From Struthio camelus (taxonomy: Eukaryota; Chordata; Aves; Struthioniformes; Struthionidae): 64,000 nucleotides of DNA. The stretch is from positions 25,139,213 through 25,203,212 of the forward strand of contig NC_090943.1 in assembly GCF_040807025.1 (NCBI RefSeq), in the 5' to 3' direction. The notes under the pieces were generated by a model. That model ran no database searches and was not told the DNA's origin. It was given only the letters and a program-made list of their open reading frames with translations. The position numbers were made by a program, and so were the translations under genes. Each line of letters begins with the position of its first letter. The stretch's first letter is position 1. Below, piece after piece: positions 47,401 to 59,400 of the stretch.

Positions 47401-50400
47401 TTCCCTGAAGAATGTGAAAAAGGATTTAACAAAACCAGAGAAACTTAAATATAGACCACTTACTGGAAAGGTGTTTTATCTTGATATTGCATCAAATGTG
47501 ATCTCTGAAAAATTAGAGAAGGACCTTAAAGAACTGGGAGGGGTAAGTAACGAGCAGACCTTTATAAAGCCAGAAGAAAACCTGTCCGTGTGGGATGGCT
47601 TTCCCATGTTTTGTCTGACTGCATTTTGAAGTTATCTGTATTATTTATGTGGCAAGATTTATTTATTTTTTAATGTTTATGTGCTCGTGTTTTAACGTGA
47701 ACCATGAGCTTATCAATAAATTTTGTTTATTTTTTGATAGAAGCTGCTTTGCTGATTGTGATAAAGAAGATTGAAGCTTGGTTTTGGTTGATTTTTAGTT
47801 TAGTTTTTAGAATTTTGTCTAAGTTTAATAAGTTCTGTTGTTTGAGGTGAAATTTTCTGCAGCTTCTGGCTATTTTTGACAATTTTGTTTACACGTTACA
47901 ACTACTGTTCAGCTGAACCTAAAAATGATATTGGAGGAAAAGTTTTGCCTATGTTTCCAAAACATCTTAAACTAGTTTTCTTGATGAGCCCTGGTGCTTT
48001 AAATTTTGGTACAGGTTATTTGATAAGATTGTCTCCTGAGTTAAGCCCTTTCTGGAGCTTGGCATAAATTTGGCCAAATTAGGAACTTGGGAAAATAATA
48101 TCACATTCATGCGTAATAAATATTAGATTTAGCAGCTGCTTATCCAAAAATGAGGTTTTCTTTTTATTACTTGCTTTATTTTTCCGCAAGCAGGTACTGA
48201 CAGAGGTTTATAGAGGCTGAGCTGGAGTAGCTATCACGTAATGAAGGAGAGGGAGAAGATATCCATCCCTCTCTACATTCAGAGCAGACTATGGAGAAAG
48301 AGTTGGAGAAAGAGCTTGTGGGGTTGCTGGGCCCAAAAGCTTTTCAACAGAAATCATATTGATTCGGTAGGGAGAGGTTAGAAATTGGCAGCTGAAGCAT
48401 GAGCTACAGTATGGGGGGCTGGATGTTAGCTGAGGAGAAGGGCAGAGTTAGAGAGTAGTTAAGAACAGAACTAAAAGGACAGGTGCTGAGGTATGCAATA
48501 GGAGCAATGTTTTTTTTTTTTTTTTTAAAAAAAGGCAGGTATGTATAGAACAGTGTAGAGAGTGAGGACAGTCTGGGACTCTTAAACAAAGGGGTTTGTA
48601 TAGCTAACTCCACGTAGAATCTGGACTTTAACCTTAGGATTTTTGGGCATACATTGTTTTGCTGTAAGCAAACTCTTGAGAGCCACATCTCTAAGAAGAA
48701 TACATTTTAGCAGCAGTGTTTTGATCCTGGAGGAGCACTGAGCAGTGATATGAAACTGACACTTGTAAATCAAGATACTGTTATGAAATTGTAGTAGAGG
48801 CAAGAAATTACAAAATAATAGGATTTCAAGTTAGATGCGTTTCTCTTTACTTTTAGCGTTACTCTTGCACGTTATCTTTTGTCTTCCTCTCTAAAACAGA
48901 ATTTTAGAAATTCCTGTGTAAGTAAAGTTGCAGATCAGAAAGACGGAGCAAGTTTTCTGTTTAATTCTGAGGGATGTATAACCGAAACTGAGATTGGCAG
49001 TGCCCTCAAGATCAAATACATGTGATTCTTTGTTACTTTTGTGGGGTGCACGCAAAAGTACCTCCCCCAGTATTGTCCCATTTCTGTAAAATGTACATAG
49101 AACACAATTGGAAGGCTCGGTTCTAAGCTTGCATCTGCAATTTGTGCTTTTCCTGCTGAAGAGGAGAAGAGGAAAATATTTTAAGCTATATAAAATGGCA
49201 AGAAACAACTAATTAGGCATAGTTGATAAGAACACAGCAGTTGGTAATAAAAAACAGAAGGCGCAAAAGGGAAAAGAGTAAGCATGAGGAGGAATGTGTT
49301 TTGTCTGATTTTAATGTAATTTCTGTTGCATAAAATTATATAAAAAAATGATTTTCCTTGAATTATTCTGTAATTTATGTATTATAGAGAATTCTCCTGT
49401 TTGGAAAGTGTTATAGCTAAGTTGTTGAAGGAATGATGGTAATTTAAACGAAGTAAACTTGTTCTTCTGGTAGAGATTACAAAATTAAGAATTTGAAGTT
49501 AGAAATTGTGACTGGTAAGATGCAGCTATTGCTGAATTGTAATTGTCACCTTAGACTTGAGAAATACCTTGTTAATTCAATATTTTTAAACTTGAGTTTC
49601 TAAAGTTTTTCTTTCAAGTCAGTTTTTTCTGTTTAGTCTATGCAAAGCAGAAAGTTACAGTTTATTGACCTGAAATAATACTTTTTTGTTTCTTTATATT
49701 TAGAAAGTGGAAGGCTTTCTTAGCAAAGATATCAGCTATCTGATTTCTACTAAAAAGGAGGCAAAATTTGCACCAACTCTTGGTCAGATTTCTCCAGTCC
49801 CTAGCCCAGATTCTGCACATAATGGAGGAAATAGTTCGCCTCATCCCAACAGCCGAAGAGATCGACATGATGGAAGTTCACTTAAGACAGTAGATACAGT
49901 AAGTTTCTTCCTAAAAATGTCGCAAATCAAGTGCAGCCCATGAGATACTCTTCCAATCTCTTTCCTGTTTTGTTTCCTAACGATGATAGGTCCTTTGGGT
50001 CAGCACATTTTTGTTTCAACAGTTCAAACATACTTTCAAAGTAGTTCAGATTAACTGGTTAAATTTTAAACTAACTCAAGCTAAGTAAGCCAAGTTTCAA
50101 AAAATAATTAAAAACATTTGCTGCAAATAAGCCAACCAGGCTAAAATTTGTTCTATTATAGCATGCCTGAATTATAAGTAAACATTAATGTTGTTATATT
50201 TGACAACTGGATCGGTATGAACAAGCTTGTAATGGCATCTGATGTTCCTAATCTCTTTGGCAATACAGCCTTTTAAAATCTGGCTGCTGTGATTGTGCTA
50301 ATGCAGAGATATCTACTGAAGCACTTTGACAGTAGTCTGAGAAATAATTAAAATCAAACATCATGAGTGTTCAAATTCTTACTTAGAGGATTGCATTCAT

Positions 50401-53400
50401 AGCAACTGTAGATCCCTAAATTTGTGTAGGCTTACTTTAATTTTGTTACATGAGCAAGTCTTACATCTGCTGAAAATATAGGTAGAAACTAAAACTATAG
50501 AATACATGGCACTTATTTAAGAACATGACTCTAAGCCAGTTGGCGAACTGGTCTTTTGTTCTAACACAATGTTACATTGCATGGGTGGCATCACCTCCTC
50601 TTGCAAATAACCAAGATAGTATTGGATAGGTAAGTGTATATTCATTACCAACAAATAGTATTCAGTACAAGATGCACTTGTGCTAGAAGAGATAGGGTAA
50701 GCGTGAGGTTATGATTACATTCATGACTGCTTAGTTTGACACGTCTCAGCTGATGGAACCTCATTTTTTGGCATTCACTGCTGGCTGCTTATTCCCATCG
50801 TATGCATTGTACTAGGATTAACATTGCTTCAGCCTGCCATGGCCTGCTTTAGTTGAAAACTAATTTTTTTTTTGGGGGGGTCAGACTGTATCAACTCCAA
50901 CCTTTGAGGAAAGATGCAAATTAATGACAAGTAGCAGTGCAATAAACAAAGACTGTTGTAGTTAAACTTTGGCTAACATATCTATTTTAACTTGCCTTAC
51001 CTTTTGCTTTCTGAAAGGGATTTAAACTTACTGCAAATGTGATGCAGTGTTTCTCTTTTAATGTAGGTACGTATGAGCAGAGGAAAATCTTTAGTTGAAA
51101 AGGCAATTAAAGAACAGGTAAGCTGAGTAACCCACAAATTTGTACTTAGAAGTTTCAGTCTTGCTCTTCTAGGAAACAAACACTAGGAAGAAGAATTGGG
51201 GTCTAACATGGTTCTCTCATGGAATGTTCAGGCAGAAGTTCTCAGCAGCACTGTCAGGGCATGTTTTCTGGGTACTTGCTGAAGAGTAAAAAGTCTATGT
51301 AGAGTCTTATAACCAGTGTTATAACTTAATAAGGTTTTTAATATGTCTAGCATTTAAGAGAAGTCATTATGAAGTTGAAGTAACTGTATCAGTTCAGTGT
51401 CTTCAAATTCTTAGTTGCTATAAAATACAACAGTAGAGATCAGTTTTGGCTGTATGAAAGGTAAGTATAATCTCCTTTTGTTGGTGAAGTGCTGTGACAT
51501 AGAGATGGAAAAGCCAGCTGAGGAAAGTGACAGTTTTGGTTTTTGGCGAGAAGCAAAAAAGAAAGTGTCTCTTGTTTGATTTCAGGTTTTTTACTACTTG
51601 ATTTATATTACATGTTGCAATATATTAATTAAAAGTATTAATGAAGTTTACTTTTGCAGGAATTAATCCCCTCTGGTAGTATACTCTCGAATGCTTTGAG
51701 TTGGGGAGTGAAGATTCTTCATATTGATGGTAAATATTTTTGTTTGATGAATTCTAACTTGAACTTCTAACGTTCATTTAAATATTGTTGTATGCAAAAT
51801 ATTTAAAAAAAAATCACTTAAAACATACAAAAATCAACTCAGCTAAATATAATTCTCCCTCTTTTTGCAAGATATTAAGAATTACATTGAACAAAAGAAA
51901 AAGGAGCTCTACCTGGTCAAAAGAGCGAGCAGTTCTTTTAAAGATGTGGTAAGTGGGTCTTCTGTCATTTAACGAATAGTTTTTGACAAATAGCAAACAG
52001 ACATATTAAATGTTACCTACTGTGAAGCTAATCGATTTCAGTTTAATGAACTCTTGCTCACTTTCAGTTTTTCATTGACTGATGTATCTTATGGGTTGAT
52101 TAAAAAATACAGTCCCTGGGAAGTAGAAATGAAAGTATTAGCTATACATTTCAGAATTACTGAAAAGTTAAATCCATAGTATAATTGAGTAAATAGCGCA
52201 TAGGTCTTTGCTCTTGAGGAGGTTATCTAAGAACCAGAAAAAGTGAACTTTATGAAATTTTGCCTTCTGCCTGCTTCGAAAATTAAAAGATTTCAGTGTG
52301 GTTTTAGTGTGGCTTAGATTATGGTTAAGTTGCCTTACATAATTTTTTTTCTATGACACTGATTAAAAATCCTTTATTGTTTTGACTAATTGAAATTTTG
52401 TTTTCCTGAAGAAGTTGTCTTTAGGGAATATATTATGTGAGTAGCTCAACACTGGTGCGTCTCTTGCCTCCTAATCTTTCTAACAGCTATTGTAAAGCTG
52501 TGTGAATCTTGTGTTTTTAAAAAAAAAAAAAAAAAAAAAAAAGTGTAAACCTTGATTTCTTCAGTTTTTGGTATAGGATGTGCTTAGACACTGACTCTGT
52601 TTGAGCTGCTTGTGGTCCATCTGCAGTTGTTTTTAATTTAAATTTAAATATATGAAGTTGCATGGTTATCTAGTCTAGGCAGGAGTCTGTGGGTATGTTA
52701 ATGGAAGCATACCATATAGTATGTGTTATACTGTTTTGGAGCGTAATGTTGGTTAATTTTTGAGGCCACATAAAATCCTGATAAATCATTAGCGTATCGG
52801 TTTTGCTGAATAGTAGTGGTATTTCCCCCTTCCTCTCCATACAAGAAGTAGAAGTGAGTCTATGTCTTACTAGAGTCAATTACAGTTAAAAGATGATCAG
52901 TTGAATCACCTTTTTTTTTTTTTTGAAATACAAAAGTAACCTGTTCTAAAAGATAAAACACTCCTTTTAATTTTAGCTCTCATTGCTAAACTAAATACCT
53001 GTGTAAATCCATTCTAATCAGAGGAACTATTTTAATTGGAAAACGTTACTTCTGTTACTTTTAGTAGTTTTACAACTTGTTTACTAGCATTTATAATGTG
53101 TTGTAAAAATGCTACCCATATTTAATAGTCAGCTTTCAGCCTTGTGTTTTGGGGTAAGAGGTAGAGCAAGTGAATAGCTTTACCTGGATTTTTAGAAGAA
53201 TAAATCAGAACCTCTTAGTGAGAAAAAAAATTCTTGCAGTGTAGAATTAAATATTTCTTTCAGAAACATCTGACCATTTTTCCAAGGTACTGACGAGATT
53301 TGTTTCCGCAAAATTAGCGTGACATCATGATTAACCCAAGGAGACCCTCATAATTTAAAAAAAAAAAAAAAAGCTACAGTAAAATGCAAAATAATATTCA

Positions 53401-56400
53401 CGGGGGTTTTGTTCTTTCTCTCTTTTTTCTTTTTAATAGGGAAAAAGATGTACTGCTCAAAAGTCAAGAAGTAAGTATTTCCATATTTGTAGAGGCTTTC
53501 ATGTTGCCTTACTTTCTCAGTGCTTAAAAATGTAGTACAGTTCTCATCTGGTCAAATGTGCTGATGTATTCTAATTTGTAGGCCTGAGAAAAGCTTGTAG
53601 AAAAACTTCCTGGAAATCAGGAGTTTGTCAAAACATGTGCATAATGAGTTTTAAAATAATGTCTACTCCTTTATTCAGGTATTGGAATAACTTGCTAAAG
53701 GAAGAAAAGTATTTTTCTTTTAATTTTCTTTTTTCTTCCCTGAAGCAGGTAGACTGAAAAACCCGTTTTTGAAGGTGGAAGACAGAAGTTGGTAAGTGTT
53801 CTTGTGCATCCAATAATGTGGTTCTCAAACTGAGTCATGGAGAAACACACCATATGCCTTGAGGAGGTAGCCTTCAGATTTCTACTTTGTGAACTTGCTG
53901 ACTTTAGATGTTATGCATAGCATCCTACTCTAGTAAGATGCAAAATTGTGTGTCACGTGCTCTGGGCAGATATCTGTGTTCAGCCACTGGATTAGATCAA
54001 AGAGGTGGTAGTAGTATAGTAGGGAATATTTATGACAGTGGGAGAAAGTAAATTGTAGCTCCAGTTCATAAAGTATAACGGAGGGCTCTTCTGGTTTATG
54101 TCCTGCCAAGGGCCAAGTGACTGAAAAGGAAGCTTGGAGTCTATGAACCTTGACATCTTACCTATCTTTTCTTGTATCCCAATCCGGTAGCCTAAAATGT
54201 TAATGAAGCTCTGTATATTAACTTACAAGTCCTGTAGTCCCAATTCGGTAACATTGATTTTCTTGAGAAAGTGTTTAGATGTAAAGAAAGTGGTTTTGTT
54301 GTACTTGAAATCATTCCTTGAAATTCATTTTAACTTTCTCTTCAATGATTTCTTAAAAATAAAAAGCCATTAATTTAATTTTGATTTCTGTGATGCATAA
54401 AATCTGGTATTTTCAGTCTTTCAAATTGTCACATCTTTCTCGTCCCGTGTAAGTAACTTGGTTTCGTTGTACTTATCGAACCTAGTATATAACTTGTTAT
54501 AGGTAAGGAAATAAGAGTTTGTCAGAAGAAAATAATGAATTATAAGACAGTGCAGTTCTGTACAACATTTTTGCATCTTTATATTCTTAATTCACTTCTA
54601 CGTTATCATGGTATTTATAAGCTGCAGTTTCTTTCACCAGATGCATACAATTTCTTGAATTCAAAAAAAAAAAATTCTAAACTTTGTCTTACACTGTAAA
54701 TTTTAAAGTTTACGGCATAGGTGTGAGAGATGTAAAAATAACGGGGAGAACTGGACAAATGAAGTTATAAAAATACAGAAATTGTAATTCCTTATTTTTA
54801 CATGTATATATTTGTGGATTTGACTTCTGACAGTATGGTATGCAAAAACGTCTACAACTTTTAAATGTTTATGTAACATAAATTACACTTCCAAGGAGAA
54901 GGAGAGGCAAAAAAACTGAGCGATCCGTATTTTCTATACCTGATTAGCAATGTGAACTGTTTTCTAAAACCCTAGTAGCTTATAATAGTATTGTAGGAAA
55001 AAAATCAGACATAACTCAATGTTTCAGCCAAATTATTTTGTGTGGGTGCTTTTGGCATGCCCTATTTTAAGTGGTTTTAATATATTCAGAGCGCTAGTAC
55101 AGTTGCTAGTTCTGATATCTTTGAGTCAAATTCTTTGCAGGAAAATTATCTTCCTGGAAAACGGAAAGTAACTTATGTTCAATTTTTTAAATACTTTGAA
55201 TAATGAATCAACTAAAATTTGTCAGAAAGGAAGAAAAAATTTAGTAAAATGAAAAAGATGCAATGTATTTGATGCTTCGATGTTAGAAATTTCTGTAATT
55301 ACTTCACTGGAATATAGATGCTCTGTTGTCCAAATTGTTCTTAGTATTATTCGTTACTCAACTCCGCACACTATATAGGCATGCAAGCCATACACTTGTG
55401 GAATGTGTAAGACAGCTATTGAAACTCCATGCAAATTTTCTACTTTGAGAAAGTCTCAAGTTGAGAAGGAAGGAATGACTTACCTTCTAGGATATTTATC
55501 TGCCCAGCATTCTGTACACGTTTTAGGTAAAAAGGGAGAAACGCTTTTTGAAAGATGATTGAGTTTTAAGGCCAGACTGTAATTTGTGATATCAACTACT
55601 TCTTTTCATTTTCCAGTGGTTCTAATGCAACTGTTTTGTCTAATACAGCCACTACAGACCATTTTATCTGCAGTTACCCAGCTTTCCAGTTCTGAACTAC
55701 TGTGTTCCAAAACCATATAGTCCATTTGAGGCAGATAAGAAGCATCCTTCTGGTCAAAAACAAACTCAGTCTAAGCAAAGGTTTGTTGAAAAGTCATTAT
55801 TGAATTGTGGATAGAGGAGAAGGAGGTGAAGAGTCTGTTCTCCAAAATAATTGCTTCTCTTCTAATTTTGCGTGATTCTTAGTGCTGATGTCCAACAACA
55901 CCTCAGTTGTTGTATTTGCTGCGCTGTAGCTGTTGGTGTCTGTCTATCTTTCTGTACCTTCTTTCTGTCTTTAGTCCTTCATTTGGACACACAGATGCAT
56001 ACATCCTAATACATGGCCTTCTCCTATCGCTGTGGGTCAACATAAGGTATTTGTTTCCCTTCCGCTGCTGGTTTCTTCTTTGTCCTCATCCTGGATGCCA
56101 TCCAATAAGTATTTTACAAGTAGTAAATTTCTTGGGTCTTGGTTTGACATTTGTATAGTCAGTATAAACTAGACAGTTAAAATGTTTAAAACAGTGGTAT
56201 TCAGTTGTGGTGCAAAATCATTGTTGCTGAAGGGCCCACCTGCTTTACGTGGAGAATTAAATTTGTAAAATTAGGCTCAGCAATATTACTTGAATTCTTG
56301 AGACATGAAAAGCAGATACTAAATTTAGGAGTAGAATTGTGGTTGGTCTTATAGCAAACATTTACGTGGTATGTTTTGGCATTCGGGCTGCATTTGAGCA

Positions 56401-59400
56401 CTCCAGATACTAATCTACCGAAAATAGCAACTGTTTTATGATTTGACTCTACTTAAGAGTTTCTATTCTGTGGTGAATCGAACTCTTACTTTCCTGAACT
56501 CCTTCTACATAGTATATCTGGAGGATTAATGACTATTTCATTAACTTTAAAATTGATGTTACAATATTCAGGCTAAAGTTATTTAGTGAGAAAAAATGTG
56601 CTATGCATGGTACTTTCTGTATCTGGTAACTTTTTTTTTTTTTGCTCTTCTGTCCTTTGCAATTTGTGATACAAATGACTTCATTTTGCAAGTGTTTTCT
56701 CTAATAGAGCTACTACTGACCATTTTATCTGCAGTTACTCCGTTTTCCGGCATGATATTCCTTTTCCTTATAAAAAGGAACGTGTGATTTAGGTGTAATA
56801 CTTGATTTCTTTATAAAGTAGTTCCTGCACTGTTCAGGGTTTGTACAATCTTCAGTGTTATTATGCTGTTGGAAGTTTTCAGTTGATGTTGCCATGATGT
56901 CCTCTTCATTTGGATTGCAATGACTGTGGCAATATGAAAAAGCAAAGGAAATGTAATACAGCGGTAACCTTTGCAATAATGAGGGGATTTCTAATGGTGC
57001 CTTTTTCATTTAGAAAGGGGTTAGAAAGGCCCAGTTGTGTTAAACATTTTCCTAAAGATAAAACGTTCTTTTTAATTTATATGGACAAAGGAATATGATA
57101 TACTAGTTATAAATTTCAGGAATTTGGCTGGTATGGATATTTCTATTTAATTTTTCAATTTGGCACATTTCACAGAGGTATTTAGGTGGGAAATTATTTC
57201 ATACCTAGCAGGTGAAAGTGAGGGCCATCAGGAGGGAAAAGGGGAAATGCTCATTTGTTTTATGTTTTATCTGGGAAAGAGAAGCTTGTTTAAGGTGAGT
57301 TGTCAATTCTATTTGCTTCTGCATAAAGCAAGACCTACCAACATCATTCATTCTTCAGGTGATAGGTTCTGCCACTTGTATCCTGTCCTCACAAACTTTC
57401 CTGATTCTTTTTTAATTGTTATAGTTCTAAAGAAAGAAAGTGAAAAGTTTCTTGTAATAGAAGTAAAAATACACATTCAGAGCCTATCCTGTGAAATAAA
57501 AGAAATGTTGGGATAGGTATTGTTAAGTTAGACTCTAGTTAATTGAAAGCTGTTGCAGAAAGTAGCAAACACATATTATGCTGAGCAATACATTGCTGTG
57601 CTTCATGGAAGCTGGTGATTTTTCTGGATAGAGTTTGATATAAAGGTGGATGAGGTTGCATCTGTGCTAATACTTAGTTAAGTCTGTCATTATGACAGTG
57701 CTGATTTTTGACTACACAGGGAGATGGCACTGTTCCTCTGAGGTAATAGGGATGTAGAGATTGGTGCTTTTGGTTTACTGCTAGTGTAGCCTCCTTTGGA
57801 GGTACCATAGCAAATTGCAGTAAACAGTAACTCTCTCCAGGTGAAGGCTGTGAAGGCAATGGAACTGCTATTGAACCACAAACATCATTGTGGTTTAATC
57901 TGAGGGAAGAACTTGAGATTCATTTCCACCTATTTCCACTTAAACTTGTACCAAGAAAAACAGGTCAGAAAGGGTATTTGGTGGGCATGTTGAAAGCTAC
58001 GTTCAGGCAACAAATATGACTGTTCTTTATTTTTTTCAGCAATGAGAGGTCATCTATTAGACCAAGTGCTTCTGCTGCGTTTTTTGCTTGAAATCAAAAA
58101 CACTTACAGCAGATGAGATGCTAGGATACTTCTTCCTCTTTCTTCTAGCTTTTATTTTTACCAATTTCTGTCTTTTACCAGCTGTTCACTGAGATTTCAA
58201 TACTGCCTTTGATTTGTCAAGTGCGTTTTTGTTTGGTTTTGTTTTGTTTTGTTTTTTAAGCGGTTTTGCATTGTTTCTTCTGAGTCCGTGATAGTAGTGC
58301 AACAGTACCAGCCTGGACATATTTTTCTCTTTCATATAGTTTCACTGGGTCTGCCTATCTTGCTGCAGTAAATCTGTTTGTTTGTTTTTGATTTTAATTT
58401 AATCAGCATGTTATGTTTCTTTTCTGTGTTTTTCCTAAGCATTGACTAACCTAATGTAAATATTTTGAGGGGAAATATAATTTTTTGAAATTTATTGAAT
58501 GAGTGAACAGGCAACTTGAGAAGCAACTGCAGGGCTCAGCTCTATATGTAAGACTCATTAACATCTGTCTTTTCTGTTAACAGAAACAAAACAAATAGTG
58601 AAAAGGACTGTGGAACTCCTGTTCAGCTCCCTCAAAGGGATAAAAAAAAGAGAGGATATTGTGAATGTTGTGGGAAGAAATATGAAGATCTGCAAACTGT
58701 ATGTAAAATGTCAAGTTTATGCTTTCAAACAGTCTTACTTTATAAGTGTGATATTAACAACGATCCTTACTTGCTAGTTTAATGTATTTTTTAATTTTAA
58801 AAGATCTTTTAAATATATCTTCTAAAAAGCAGCAAGCTGGGGTTTTTTGTTTTGTTTTGTTTTTTTCCCTTCCTTGAAATAATTCCTGATTGCTGGCTCT
58901 AGGTGTGGCAGCTGAAGACACGCCCTAGCAGTTCATGTGTCAGAGACACTGTTAATAATAAATTAGTAACATTAAACTTATTGCTCTGTATCGTAGTGTT
59001 GATTTGTATATGCACATCTCTGGTAGTAGCTTGCTTTCATGACTCTTCTTTAATTCCAGCATCTTGAAAGTGAACAGCACCGAAATTTTGCACAAAGCAC
59101 ACAGTATCAAGTTGTAGATGATATAATCTCCAAGTTTGCTTATGAGTTTGTTGAATACAAAGATGACACAAAAAAAATTAAAAGGTAAGTTACATGTTCT
59201 TCCTTCTAAAGCTCCTCTGAATGAATTAAGACATTGAACAAGAAGATACTTCTGTTCTTAAACTGAATCTGGTGCAGAACAAGTTCATGTGTTTCAAGTA
59301 CATTTCTGAAATTTGGAGTGCGATTGTTACCTGGTACATTAGTTCTCTAAAACAGAAATTAAAAAAAAATAAAAAATAAAAATTGCAGATGGCATCATAG

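Noticed and set aside
52519..52542. A24 run as the tail of a processed pseudogene
   Set aside because: The sequence before it encodes nothing recognisable and shows no retrocopy features; it lies in plain intron.
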